In this document: one piece after another, positions 1 through 10,215 of the stretch | Position numbering within the stretch: the first letter of the stretch is position 1 | Layout of the letters: every line of letters starts with the position of its first letter | Assembly: GCA_030248215.1 (NCBI GenBank) | Contig: JASANG010001700.1 | Coordinates: forward strand, 62,001 to 126,000 | Length of the DNA: 64,000 nt | Reading direction: 5' to 3' | Source of the DNA: Enoplolaimus lenunculus | Lineage: Eukaryota; Nematoda; Enoplea; Enoplida; Thoracostomopsidae | Notes under the pieces: model-generated | What the model was told of the DNA's origin: nothing | Databases searched by the model: none | Seen by the model: only the letters and a program-made list of their open reading frames with translations | Program-made: the position numbers and the translations under genes

Positions 1-3000
1 GCTACGGGGTTCCCGTCGTACCTGACAAGCATGTATATCCAATTGCGTACGGCATCCAAAATAGTCCACCAACCCAAGCGCGATATTTAGCAGATGTAAT
101 TTCTTGAACTAAAAACGATAAAGTGAACTTTAGGCAGATAAGGCAGTTGCAATTAAATTCAATTTCTTTGAACTTTTGTTACCAGAAAGTATATTCAGAT
201 GATTGAACATTACAACCAAACACTAAAAGACAAATACTAATGCCCCATTCACACGTGCAAGTTTGATCACAAAGCAGCTTTGAAGTTCTTGCAGCTACAA
301 ATTATTCACTGAAATTTATGCTATTGAATTTAATTAGCATCTATGAACACAGTTGCAAATCGTTTGAATTTCTTGCACCTTGCAGGTTGATTGGTCAATC
401 AGAATATTCCTTTGAAAATACTCACTGCTGCAAGTATTTCGTACAAGTTGCAGCTGCGAGTTCTCGCTGCAAATAACTTGCACGTGTGAATGGGGCTTAA
501 AGCAAAGGTTGCATTAATAACTTATCAGTTATCTATCCTTAAACCCGAAATATGCTATGTTGTTCCACCCCAACCCCTTTCGTCGCCAGTCAAATTTGAC
601 TCCAGAACGTTTTTCTGTAGGACTAGAAAAGAGTTAGCTTAAGCTTTAGACTATTTTTTAGCTTGGCTTAGGCTTATGCTTAGAATTTAAATGCATTAAA
701 CTTCAAGGTTGTTAAATTGAAGACTTTATTTGCAGTTAAAATAATTAAGCCATACGTAACCATTTTAGCTACACTGGTGCAATTTTCGACACATTCGGAC
801 TAAATCTATAGCACCGTAACTTTGGCCCATGTAAAGATCAGGGGCGGAGCGTTTTCTGTGGGTCTGGAAAAAAGTAAGCTTAAGCTTTAGACTAATTTTT
901 TTACTTGGAGTAGGCTTAAGCTTACGAATAAGCTTATAATACTGTTCCGCCCCTATTCTTTACACTGGCTATGCTATCGAATATTTTGTCCCTTCGTCAA
1001 AACTGCCTATAAGGTTCCGACTAAAATGACACAAAAACTATTGACCCAGGAAACGAACCCACCTAGCACAAACACGACAAGCCATGAGCCAACATTGCCG
1101 ACTGCCATGAAAAATCGCAACGCAAGATAAACATTGTACGTCGGCGCAAAACTGATTGCGATCGAAAAAATGCACGCCACAAATCCAAAGAATAGAAATG
1201 CAATTTTTCGACCGACGCTGAAATAGAGCCAATGTATAGAACAGGGCCGTAACAGTAGTATAAGCATAATCTTAAGTGTAAACCAAAGCGTAATAATACG
1301 CTTATACCTAAGCCTACGTTGAAGCAAAAAAACTAGTCTAAAGCGTACGATTACTCAATTGCACTCCGGCAGAAAAACGTTCCTCATCTGATCTTTACAT
1401 GGAAGGTAAATTTGAACTGAAGAAATTTGATATGTAAGTTTTCGTTGCAGTAATACGTCTATTTTGATTCCGTACTAGCGACACTCTCACACCATTAAAT
1501 CGGATATTTTTACGGGCCAGTGCAAAGAATAGGGCCGGAACAGTATTATAAGCATAGTCCTAAGCCTAACCCTAAGCCTAAGCCTAAACCTAAGCGCAAG
1601 AATGAGCATTTTCCAAAGCGTAAGCCTAAGTCCAGCAAAAAATAGTCTAAAGCTTAAGCTTACTGTAATGCAGTACGACAGAAAAACGTTCCGCCCACGA
1701 TCTTTACATGAGCCTTTTTACGAAACGCAACACAGCGACCGTACTTGAGTTCCTTGTCATGATTAATTTATTAATATTGGCCCCAAATTTTAAACAATAA
1801 CTTACTAATCTGCAAGCGGTCCTGCAAGGAGTGAACCAACAAAGAAGCCAGCCATATAAACCGAGTGCGTGTGAGCAATTTTGTCAACTTCGCCACAAAC
1901 CAACAAAAACTGTAATGCAAAATTTTGCCAGCTGATAGGAACCGGGACTTCAAACCTTTTTATTAATCAGTCTTACTTTAAAACCAGGCTACAGCTGGTT
2001 TCGAACTACCAGCCTTCGGATTCCAAGGCAAGCGCTCTACCACTGTGCTACGTAACCCACTCCGCAAAAAATGGTGAGTCAAATTGACTCTCTCCGAAAT
2101 AGGCTTTTCCTGACTACACAAACTGAGTCAAAATCCGACTCCGGCAGAGTCAAATTCGAGTCAGAAAAAGCCTATTTCGCAGAGAATCAATTTGACTCAC
2201 TATTTTTTGCAGTGCACCTCTCCAACTACTTTTTTTCGTCGAGTTTGCGTGTCGATTGTATGCTACCGGCGAGCATACAATATAGTGCAAGTAGGCCAAT
2301 CTGCTATTCAGGCCAAATAGCTACTGTAACATGTAGCAAAACAACAGTTAAGTAGAACTAACGCTGATTGGTTAACGGTGTTGCGTCCGTCCAAATAATC
2401 AAATCTGATTGGCGTATAAGTTAAATAACAGTTTAGCCTACGACAAACGTACGGGCAAACATGTCTCACATGCTTCTACAGTCCGTTCCACTTTACTATA
2501 GTTTAATTGAATTAGCCAACCAGAACATCGAAGCATGCCGTGCTTTGGGAAATTTGTTAAATAATTTACACAAAGCAACGTCTGCACGATGTTTTGATTT
2601 GCGAATTCAATTAAACTATAGTGAACATGGTTGAGTACTCGGCAAATTTTTTTTAACAACGTTTCTAATTTGCGGAAATCATTTTTAAAATGAGTAAAAT
2701 TCCTAAATCACTAAAAACATTCTTTCATTCAGCGAACGCCAAACATACGTATTTTGGGCAGCTTTCCAACGTTTATTACCATGTTTTGAAACATAATACA
2801 AACAACAGTGTACACATATATACAAATTAATGTACAGAACTACAAACATATACCGATAAACTAATGCGAAACTTATAAGACAAGGAAAGCAAACTGACGC
2901 TATCCTCCTAAATATGATAACAAGTTGAGTTACAAATGTTGTAACCACGTTGACTAGTCATATTAATGCTGTAAAATTGTCTAAAATACGTTTGTGGGAC

Positions 3001-4990
3001 GTTCCAGCTTAAACTATGACGATTTTTCCATGAGTCATACCAAGAGCACTAAGGGTGGCGCTATAATTTTCGTGCGGCGTCGTCTGTCATCGTACGGTAT
3101 CGCACGTGAGTCATTAACATATACGATACCACACGGTGACGAACGACGCCGGACGTCATCAAAAGTATGACGCCATCCTAAGATTGAAAAAAGATACGAG
3201 AAAATCGTAGCACACCGCAGTTAAATTGAATTTTAGTAGGCATTGCTGTCGAAGTAATTTTGTGGAAATATTCCTATCCGATAACTACATTTTGCGGATT
3301 TATGACGTAGGATCACCAATCCAGGCGGTTGGACATGCAATAAGCCGTGTTTGAAGTACCCAATGACGTTTAAGCTGATTACAAGCCACGTCATACTTAC
3401 ATCAGTGATGGTTGTATTCGTCATGACGTCATCTTCAAAATGATACCCATTGCGGCATTCGATTGTTGCGTTTCCACCTGGTTCCAAAATCGTCTGATTA
3501 ATTTCATCGAAAATTTGGTCGTTCCATATTTTGTCAAATTTTCGAAATTCAAATCTGTCGTAGGCAACGTTGTACATTTCGCATCGCTGTGGACCTTTCA
3601 AATCGTCGCTGATTGGATAACTGACATAAATATGATTTTCAAAATTAATACAGTCCACTCTTATTTTGCCGTACGACTTTAATATAAACAGTCCGGGATT
3701 ATAGCAAATGATAGAATCCTGAACACCTGTTTGGACAGGCAGTGTCATACATAGCAAACTAACCTGGCCATTCCGGATCGCTGAAAACGCACGTTCATAT
3801 GGCAAGATTCCACTAGGAAATTATAGACATCGCTAACCTCAACGTTGAAAATCTGTTTAGTTTGAGTGCGAAACAGGACATTTGGCATTTTTCAAAAAAA
3901 AGTGCCGAAAGTTAAAGTTTTAAACTGGAGGTTGAAAAATATTTCGGTCCGATTCGGATCAATGGAAAGGGCGCCCGTTCACGCCGCCGCAACTCATTAT
4001 TGCCGTCGTTGAAAGTTACGGTCAATGTAAAGAATAGGGGTGGAACAGTATTATATGCTTATTCCTAAGCCTAAGCGTAAGAATGAGCATATTCCTAAGC
4101 CTAACCTAAGCGTAAGAATGAGCATATTCCTAAGCCAAAACTTACGCCAAGCAAAAAATAGTCTAAAGCTTAAATTCTGGCCCCACAGAAAAGCGTTCCG
4201 CTCCTAATCTTTACGTGGGCCAAAGTTACAAACAACTTCATCAACGACAAAACCGAATAATGTCTCTACTGAAGTTGCCGAAATCTCATGGTAAAGCAAA
4301 CCATTGTTCTAATAAAGCAGTGTATTGCAGGGCTAACATAGCTAAACTCTTGTTGGTCGTTTTTTACCCACACTCAAGGCTGGTAAACAATCACAAATTT
4401 CTACCCACGCTTTGAAAATCGTTACCCGTGGCCATACCGACGTCGAATCTTTCAAACCCCATTGGCGTTTACCCGCAGGTAGCCTGGGGGGGTCGCGTAA
4501 AACTCGGGATGACCCTAAACAAAAATATCCATTTTCTGAACAGTAATGAATAATTCAACTGTTTTTCCGTCGTATAATTTGTCAAACAAATTATGCAACT
4601 TATAATTATTAATTCAGTCGTTTACCTTAAATCCTTGACGTCATTATAATCAATGGATGCCGCTTCGAGTTCAGGAATCCGACAGTAATGCTCAGGAACG
4701 TAAGCGTAGAAAATATTTGACAAATTAATCATCGCTTGGAAGAACATCAAGAACGCAAGAACAGCCAGAATCACCAGTTGCCAACGTCCCAATGGTCCGA
4801 TCAACTCAATCAGCTCGTCCAGGTCTCTTGGCAAAGAATATGCCGGCGGGCGCTTATCGGTAGCGGATGTCTAAAAATAGGAAAAACTCTTTTGAAAGTC
4901 GTCGACATTTTCGCCGAATAACGATATTTTCACAAGTTGAGATCGGCCGTTCAGCTGCAGTCCTGTGGCGTCGTACCAGTTGCGATCCAT
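1..4990 (-). CDS. SLC22-family organic ion transporter, N-terminal half (partial, runs off left edge)
   Basis: Multi-exon MFS transporter of the SLC22 (organic cation/anion/carnitine) family in the plasma membrane. Exons by splice consensus and phase: 4934-4990 (possible first exon, ATG at 4990), 4626-4870, 3401-3620, 1806-1909, 1063-1217, 22-108; all phases agree. Exon 4626-4870 encodes the classic start, DELIELIGPLGRWQ, then TM1 and PEHYCRIP. Exon 3401-3620 holds the large extracellular loop (RCEMYN, NATIECRNGYHFEDD, TTITD). Exon 1806-1909 gives LVCGEVDK and TM2 with MAGFFVGSLLAGPLAD. Exon 1063-1217 gives YVGRKIAF (the MFS loop 2-3 motif), TM3 and TM4. Exon 22-108 gives QEITSAKYRAWVGG and TM5. 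The usual VCD..W is VCGEVDK here. Substrate cannot be told. The N-terminus is extended by about 30 residues before the family's usual start. The rest of the gene lies left of base 1. Confidence 0.93.
22..108 (-). CDS. SLC22 exon: TM5 region
   Basis: The acceptor is a T-rich tract ending TTTTTAG before base 108; the donor GTACGA follows base 22. It joins in phase 1 to the exon at 1063-1217 and reads VQEITSAKYRAWVGGLFW then MPYAIGYTCLS, matching the SLC22 segment before and inside TM5 (family pattern E-[IV]-x-x-x-[KR]-x-R-[AS]-W). Confidence 0.9.
241..498. mobile_element. MITE family 3 ('CCCATTCACACGTGCAAG')
   Basis: Terminal inverted repeats: GCCCCATTCACACGTGCAAG at the left, CTTGCACGTGTGAATGGGGC at the right. 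The interior is rich in GCAGCTGCAAG-type words that pair with each other. Full copies also at 13845-14121 and 28912-29179. Confidence 0.85.
824..969. mobile_element. MITE family 1 (TTAGGC MITE)
   Basis: The left end GGCCCATGTAAAGATCAGGG pairs with the right end CCCCTATTCTTTACACTGGC. The interior has GGCTTAAGCTT hexamer words. A related fragment lies at about 601-690. Confidence 0.85.
1063..1217 (-). CDS. SLC22 exon: loop 2-3 motif, TM3 and TM4
   Basis: The acceptor TATTTCAG precedes base 1217 and the donor GTGGGT follows base 1063. The one leading base completes a Tyr codon with the exon at 1806-1909, giving LADYVGRKIAFLFFG, the MFS loop 2-3 signature. It continues FAPTYNVYLALRFFMAVGNV, matching SLC22 TM3-TM4 (family pattern FAPNYxxFxxxRFxxG). 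A MITE (1228-1402) begins about 10 bp upstream of the acceptor. Confidence 0.92.
1228..1402. mobile_element. MITE family 1
   Basis: The left end GCCAATGTATAGAACAGGGC and right end GATCTTTACATGG are inverted. The interior carries CCTAAGCCTA words. It starts just upstream of the SLC22 exon 1063-1217. Confidence 0.8.
1514..1714. mobile_element. MITE family 1
   Basis: Ends GGGCCAGTGCAAAGAATAGG and ATCTTTACATGAGCC. The interior has CCTAAGCCTAACCCTAAGCC runs, a hexamer array written in the opposite sense to TTAGGC. Confidence 0.85.
1806..1909 (-). CDS. SLC22 exon: TM2
   Basis: The acceptor CATTACAG precedes base 1909 and the donor GTAAGT follows base 1806. It opens in phase 0 and reads FLLVCGEVDKIAHTHSVYM then AGFFVGSLLAGPLAD. 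This aligns with the FDLVC..xW...Q..YM.G...G....G.L.D block of SLC22 transporters. It is the exon expected between the extracellular loop and the GRK motif, and its phases (0 in, 2 out) fit both neighbours. Confidence 0.9.
1930..2056 (-). mobile_element. tRNA-derived SINE (family A)
   Basis: The reverse complement has CGTAGCACAGTGGTAGAGCG (A box), a perfect GCCTT/AAGGC arm and GTAGTTCGAAACCAGC (B box), then GAAGTCCCGG. A 'CACTGC' MITE (2058-2214) is inserted directly beside it, inside SLC22 intron sequence. Confidence 0.7.
2058..2214. mobile_element. MITE family 2 ('CACTGCAAAAAATGG')
   Basis: Ends ...CGCAAAAAATGGTGAGTCA and TGACTCACTATTTTTTGCAG + TG. The interior GACTC/GAGTC words make nested palindromes. 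It is inserted next to a family A SINE. Confidence 0.85.
2495..2622. repeat. 19-bp perfect inverted repeat with 90-bp loop
   Basis: ACTATAGTTTAATTGAATT (2495-2513) and AATTCAATTAAACTATAGT (2604-2622) are exact reverse complements. It is probably the core of another short fold-back element in an SLC22 intron. Confidence 0.7.
3053..3182. mobile_element. MITE family 5, ~130-bp near-palindrome
   Basis: It reads GGTGGCGCTATAATTTTCGTG...CATCAAAAGTATGACGCCATCC with CGTACGGTATCGCACG and ACGATACCACACGGTGACG facing each other. Related copies at 17349-17473 and 61786-61912. Confidence 0.8.
3401..3620 (-). CDS. SLC22 exon: large extracellular loop
   Basis: The acceptor TTTATGTCAG precedes base 3620 and the donor GTAAGT follows base 3401. 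It completes a Ser codon split with 4626-4870 and ends ITD in phase 0. It encodes SYPISDDLKGPQRCEMYN through NATIECRNGYHFEDD and TTITD. The Cys residues and N-glycosylation sequons (NQT, NAT, NTT) are typical of the SLC22 loop between TM1 and TM2. The open frame continues 5' to about 3805, but that part is unlike the family and is taken as intron. Confidence 0.92.
4020..4221. mobile_element. MITE family 1
   Basis: Ends GTCAATGTAAAGAATAGGGG and CTAATCTTTACGTGGGCC. The interior has two direct 30-bp repeats of CCTAAGC...GTAAGAATGAGCATATT. Confidence 0.85.
4626..4870 (-). CDS. SLC22 exon: N-terminal helix and TM1
   Basis: The acceptor CTATTTTTAG precedes base 4870; the donor GTAAAC follows base 4626 in phase 2. 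It encodes TSATDKRPPAYSLPRD, then DELIELIGPLGRWQ, TM1 and YAYVPEHYCRIP. There is no in-frame ATG, so an upstream coding exon is needed. The best candidate is 4934-4990, which ends in phase 0 at GTGAAA and leaves an intron of only about 63 bp. Confidence 0.92.
4934..4990 (-). CDS. Candidate first coding exon of the SLC22 gene
   Basis: From an ATG at 4990 the minus strand reads MDRNWYDATGLQLNGRSQL, followed by a plausible donor (CTT|GTGAAA) in phase 0, which matches the phase of the next exon. The stretch is markedly richer in G+C than the surrounding intron. The same frame is open further upstream, so this could instead be an internal exon. No family match is recognised for these 19 residues. 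Confidence 0.45.
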
Positions 4991-5061
4991 ACGAATCTGG
5001 ACATTCTGTTGCGGACTGAACGCGTTGAAGAACAGTCAGGGGCGGTAAAATTGTTGCTCCA

Positions 5062-5292
5062 ACACTGCAAAAAATGGTGAGTCAAATTGACTCCCTCAGA
5101 AATAGGCTGTACGAGACTACACAAACTGAGTCAGATTCGACTCTGCCAGAGTCAAACGTGCGACTTAATGAGTCGAATTTGACTCTGGCTGAGTCGAATT
5201 TGACTCTGGCTGAGTCGAATTTGACTCAGTTTGTGCAGTCCCGTAGAGCCTATTTCGGAGAGAGTCAATTTGACTCAGCATTTTTTGCAGTG
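5062..5292. mobile_element. MITE family 2, full copy with internal tandem units
   Basis: CACTGCAAAAAATGGTGAGT and ...CAGCATTTTTTGCAGTG are inverted. The interior has GAGTCGAATTTGACTCTGGCT tandem units (period about 21 bp). It interrupts a coding-like segment upstream of the SLC22 gene. Confidence 0.9.
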
Positions 5293-5395
5293 AACGAAAA
5301 GGTTGAAAATCCAAGACGCAAGCGATACGTATATTTACGTTGGTTCCATCGAAACAAGGCATAATTACATGACCAGCAGCGCTTGGCCCGGACAT
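5293..5395 (-). other. Coding-like G+C-rich segment, unassigned
   Basis: On the minus strand this stretch reads open from an acceptor-like CTTTAG: SCKMSGPSAAGHVIMPCF, then DGTNVNIRIACVLDFQPF. It ends exactly where a 231-bp inverted-repeat element (5062-5292) is inserted. It may be an upstream exon or 5' UTR of the SLC22 gene, or an exon relic of the lectin gene to its right. No family is recognised. Confidence 0.3.
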
Positions 5396-5416
5396 TTTAC
5401 AGCTCTAAAGTTCAAG

Positions 5417-5595
5417 GGCCCATGTTACTTTAAGGGACGTATAGGTTTCTGGTGGGACTATAAACGAGGAGGTTTAAAATCTAGATTACATTTTTTGCTT
5501 AGGCTTAGGAACTCATTTTTGCGACGCTTAGGCTTTAGGCTTAGGCTTAGGAAGACGCTTAATCTACTGTTACGCCCATCACAGTAACATTGGCC
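5417..5595. mobile_element. MITE family 1, variant ends
   Basis: The left end GGCCCATGTTACTTTAAGGG and right end ACAGTAACATTGGCC are inverted. The interior has GCTTAGGCTTAGG words. The TTACT variant end is shared with 11906-12031. Confidence 0.7.
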
Positions 5596-5599
5596 AATT

Positions 5600-6440
5600 C
5601 AATTATCAAATGCTCTGCTTCAATCGGTTGCTGTAGCTTCGGTAACAAGTGAAGCTGACTACAACCAAGAATGGATGATATAAGAGTGTGCAACTGGTTA
5701 CATTCTGTGTACAAAACAATGCCAATACACGTTTCGTTTTTGGCTGACTGTCTCCTAATTTTGGGGCTTATGGTACTTTACACGCTTCAAAACACTCCGA
5801 TTAGAATTCATAACTGTGATATTGCATTTGATATGAACCCCCATAAATAAAGGGGGTCGGGTAAAAATGCAACGCCTACCGCAACACTTTGGACCATGCA
5901 AGGTCCAGGTATCTGCATACTCTTGTTAAATATCATCCACTCTTGCTGCAAGCGATAGATTCATCTTCGTTGATTGGTCTAAATCAACCAAAAACCGTCT
6001 GAAGCATTGGATTGGTTGCAAAGAAATTTTTAGCGGAATGAAAGCCAATTGGTTTATTCATGTACAGTAATCGCCATAGGCCTCTACACTCTATTGGCTA
6101 CCGAAGACCGAACACAAATCCTGTACGTCAACCGAGCAGCGATCGCGTTCGAAGCTGAATCGACAAAGCCAGCAAAATCAGGATTCGATTTCAACTCGAA
6201 TTGGCCAATCAAATGACTTACATCGTACTTTTGTGGCGTCTAAAATGTTCTCGTGCCGGCTTACATGAAAATTCTAATCTACAACTGAAGTTATTGTTTC
6301 GTTCGTTACATTCCATCAGATATTCTTTGGTTCTGAATATCATTCAAGAAAAGTTTTCTGACCATCGAATTCATTTAATTGAGATTAAGATATTAATATC
6401 TGGCACTTGCAGATTAGGCTAGATTACCGCACCCTTCGAA
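5600..6440. other. Intergenic, nothing recognised
   Basis: AT-rich DNA with no element ends, splice-bounded open frames or tRNA boxes that I can support. The same applies to 8050-8790, 12670-13110 and 9590-10210 apart from simple-sequence patches. Confidence 0.5.
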
Positions 6441-6445
6441 ACCTT

Positions 6446-6701
6446 GGCCAATGTAAAGAACAGGGGCGGAACAGTATTATAAGCATAATCCTAAGCCTAA
6501 GCCTAAGAATGAGTTCATTCCTAAACCTAAGCCTTACCGTAAAAATGAGTTTATTCCTAAACCTAAGCCTAACAGTAAAAATGAGTTCATTCCTAAACCT
6601 AAGCTTAAGCCTAAGCCAAGCAAAAAAATTAGTCCAAAGCTTAAGCTTACTCTATTGCAGTCCCACAGAAAAACGTTCCGCCCTTGATCTTTACATGGGC
6701 C
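6446..6701. mobile_element. MITE family 1, full copy
   Basis: GGCCAATGTAAAGAACAGGG and CTTGATCTTTACATGGGCC are inverted repeats. The interior has three near-identical units of about 40 bp (AAAAATGAGTTCATTCCTAA ACCTAAGCC type). Confidence 0.9.
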
Positions 6702-7058
6702 GAAACTTTCATTAACTGGGCTACGGATTTGTTATACCTTGATGGACTTGGAAAAATTGCTTATGAACGAACTCCTTTACTGGTAGGTATCAACCAGCGC
6801 AACAGTCCACTTACCGTCATATTTTGCCGTAAATGTTCGCTGATTATGGATAACTACTTGTAATTATTGTTAACTTTATTTCCGCGAATTAACAAAGTCC
6901 AAATGTTAATATGTGGCCAATTTTGAAATTAAATGTAAAATTTGTCAGCTGAAATTTCATTGGTCTTCAAACATATTGAAAAATTGAAACAGTCCAATAG
7001 CCTTAAGACGAGAAATTTCACGCCACAAGTTGTCAAATTGCAGATTATACTAAGGTTA

Positions 7059-7263
7059 CACTGCAAAAAATGGTGAATCAAATTGACTCCCTCCGAAATA
7101 GGCTCTACGAGACTATACAAACTGAATGAAATTCGACAACACGAGTGTCAAACCGGCGACTGAGTAGAATTTGATTTTGGCGGAGTCGCATTTGACTTAG
7201 TTTATGTAGTCCCGTAGAGCCTATTTCGGAGAGAGTCAATTTGACTCACCATTTTTTGCAGTG
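7059..7263. mobile_element. MITE family 2, full copy with TA flanks
   Basis: CACTGCAAAAAATGGTGAAT and CTCACCATTTTTTGCAGTG are inverted and flanked by TA on both sides. TA duplication with CAC/CAG-type ends fits a Tc1/mariner-mobilised element. Confidence 0.9.
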
Positions 7264-7404
7264 TACTTTGAGCCAAATATGGTACGGGGTCATGAATTGG
7301 TCAAAAACGCGCTGTCTTGAAAATATTAGAAATGTTCAAGAGACAGGAATGGTTGTGGAAATGTATTTAAACAAACTTTTTAATACTTATTTGATCAGAG
7401 TGTT

Positions 7405-7545
7405 GCCAGTCAGGTAGGGACCGGGACTTCAGCTCCGTTTATTACACAGCTGGAAAAGAAGGCGGACAGAGATGGTTCGAACTCTCAACCCTACAGTTCC
7501 TTAAGTGAACACTCTACCACTGCGCCACTTTGCACGCCTTATCAA
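7405..7545 (-). mobile_element. tRNA-derived SINE (family A)
   Basis: The reverse complement gives GTGGCGCAGTGGTAGAGTGT (A box) and GAGTTCGAACCATCTC (B box), then TGAAGTCCCGGTCCC, as in the copy at 1930-2056. A further fragment of the family is at about 32655-32900. Confidence 0.7.
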
Positions 7546-7886
7546 CTGCATTTATAGCCGGCCGCAGAATCGACACGTACGCTGTCGACAAGCAAACAAT
7601 CTTTACGGACAAGCATATGTGGTCAACGACCCTTAGAGTACTCCAAAACAAATATTTACCAGCAATTCGTTAAGCATTTGTCTAAACGCGAAGCCGAATC
7701 ACTAATCGAGGTCGCGGTCGGCAAACTGCGTTTACGACAAATCATTTCTGAAAATATTTGGAAAAATATTTCTGGTGAAATAATACTAAGACATCATCCA
7801 AAGCTTAATTCAGCAAATTTGTTTAAATCGAACTATTTTTGGGCAAACGCCGACTGCGGAAATAACCGATAACACCCAGTGCTTTT

Positions 7887-8043
7887 GGGCCTGTAGCCAA
7901 GAGGGCCAGGAGGGCTCAGCCCCCTGGAAAACGTTTAGCCGCCTAAAAACGATCAACCTTGCATGTAAGTCAACGAAAACCCTTATCTGCCCCTCCGGAA
8001 AATTTTTTAGCCTATCCTAGCACGGGTGAGCGGGCTACAGGCC
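7887..8043. mobile_element. Small inverted-repeat element (GGGCCTGTAGCC ends)
   Basis: GGGCCTGTAGCC at the left and GGGCTACAGGCC at the right are inverted. The 157-bp interior is C/G-rich with CAGCCCCCTGG and CTGCCCCTCCGG. Single copy here. Confidence 0.65.
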
Positions 8044-8791
8044 TGTAGACGGATTAACATGAAGTTGTATCTTACCGTCTAGAAGACTTTTACAGTTAAA
8101 TCCCTGTATCATCTTAAAAACGACAGCGCTCAGCAGTTTCAAACTCTGAACTCTTCGCAAGTAAATATGTACCAATCAACCGCATTGAAGATAAGGGACT
8201 GCGTTAGTATTCGGAATAACAATCCCGCACCGACGGATCCAACGCTGGTCCCACAAGCCTTAGCAATCCCAACAGGGAAAAAATCTAAAAATGTTGCGTT
8301 AAAATTTCGTACTCATAAAGCGTTTGAGTAGCCAATCGTTTCGTCCGCTGGCTGGTTTTAATATCACGCGGCCCCTGAGTCCAAAATTTCTGAATTTGAT
8401 ACTGATAAAATTGTAAGATGTGAAATTTAAACACAAACTAAGATAAATGTTTAAACTGTAAAACTTTCATTAAACTGAAATGAACTTAACGACGTCTTTA
8501 TGTCAGCAACAAAATGGTGTATTTTCAAACTTGAAGTTTAAAATGTTCAGGTTTAGTGTCATCAATTTAAATACGAGTACAGTGCGTTTAGACAAAATGT
8601 TAGTTAAAAAATACTAAAACTTGAACGCGTAATAAGCTCAACGTCAGCTTAAATCGGTTATATTTAGCGATCAAAAGCCAGCAATTAATGGTTAGGAACA
8701 CATATTGTGGTTTCACATTACATATTTTGTGATTTAGCAAATATTTTATTTGCCAAATTGTAATGAAATTGTAGATTTTTTTTAATTCTTC

Positions 8792-9005
8792 GGCCTATGT
8801 ATAGAACAGGGCCGGATCGTTTTCCGACGCGGCTGTAATAGTGTCAGTTTAAGCTTTGGATTCTAAATTTTTCTGCTTAGGCTGAAGCTTAGGTTTCGGC
8901 TTAGGAATCGGCTCATCCTTACACTTAGGCTTTGGCGTAAACTTAGGCAGCTCATGTAAAGATCGGGGGCAGAACGTTTTTCTGTGGGACTAGAAAAGAG
9001 TAAGC
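8792..9005. mobile_element. MITE family 1, composite of two end types
   Basis: It starts GGCCTATGTATAGAACAGGG, and at 8952 another family end (CATGTAAAGATCGGGGGC) begins in direct orientation. This suggests one element truncated by or abutting another. Confidence 0.65.
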
Positions 9006-9138
9006 AACGTGAGCTTTTATATAAACGGTTTGTATCGCGAAAACCTGTGTACTACGAAGCTGGTATCAAGGCGCCTTTAATGTGTCCCCTTTTGTATCAA
9101 AATTTCCTACTTTGTAATACGCAATTTTAGAGGTATTA

Positions 9139-9581
9139 TGATGACCCGAATAAGAGGGGGAGGGGTAATAAGAGGGGTTTCCCATTTAGAGTCCCAATCA
9201 ATAGGAGTCCGTATCCCTAATAAGAGTCGGTAAGCGGATAGAGTCCCTAAACCTTAATTAGAGTCCATAAATGTCAATTAACCCTAATTGTAGCGCATAA
9301 ATGGCTTTAGGACCAAATAATTTGAGTTCGAAATTTAAAGCGTACTTAGATTTTGAAAGTACATTCCTAAGTATAACCTTGCATGATCGCTCAAGCTATT
9401 GACGCAAGACAAACGTTTGATTCAAAAGATAGTTGCAGTACCGGATATATATCAGTAACGAAGGGCGGCAGAGCGTGGGTTAAAAATATATAACAGTCTG
9501 TAACCGAATAACAAGCGGGGGTACCCTCTGCAGAGGCCAAATAAATATCAGTCCCTCCCTCGTATTCGGATCACTACAGTA
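9139..9581. mobile_element. MITE family 4 ('TGACCCGAATAAGAGGGG')
   Basis: Ends TGACCCGAATAAGAGGGGG and CCTCGTATTCGGATCACTACAG are inverted. About 440 bp; near copies in both orientations at 15838-16281 and 61916-62365, with shared internal blocks (GCATGATCGCTCAAGCTATT, GACTCTAATTAGG). Confidence 0.9.
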
Positions 9582-10215
9582 TGAAATATACAGAAGGGTA
9601 ATATACAGGATATATCTCCAACAATTTCAGGGAAAACTCAAAAAAAGCACACTTACAGGTTGTAGAATATATAACTTTCAAAGGATTCAAAAGATTTTCC
9701 CGTTCGCTACGCTCGTTGGCACAATAAATCTTTGAGACGAAATTTATCACCTGCCGAAATGAAACCCGGGCTATGCTTCCTGATCGTTAACCAACCGGGA
9801 ACGTGGATATTTATACAGTGGCGAGTGCTGGGGGAGGGTCCATGGCGTGCGGACCCGACCCTGCTCATAAGACCGAAATTAAAATGAAGCGGTAGTGCAA
9901 CATAGTAAATGCAGTAATAGCAATTATATGTTTGATCATGACGCTGACTCATGCAAACTTTTCGCTACGATGGCCCCAATATGTAGAATATGACAAAACG
10001 TGACGAAGCTGCCCCCTTTATAATGGAAACCCCGCATTACGGTCTCCCCGGGGCCCCACCTCGTGTGGTTTTTCTGCAAACGCCCCTGTTTTGATGTTTT
10101 TTTTCAACAGGAGTCAAAATAGTCAAGAGCGCAGGGAAAAAATTAAACCGAATCACATCAGAGTTTCGCTTCAGTTCAATTAACCGAAACATATTAAAGT
10201 TCGCACTCACACTAG

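Noticed and set aside
3621-3805. 5' extension of the SLC22 loop exon (MPYERAFSAIRNG...)
   Set aside because: The acceptor at 3620 joins in phase to the TM1 exon and the upstream residues do not fit the family.
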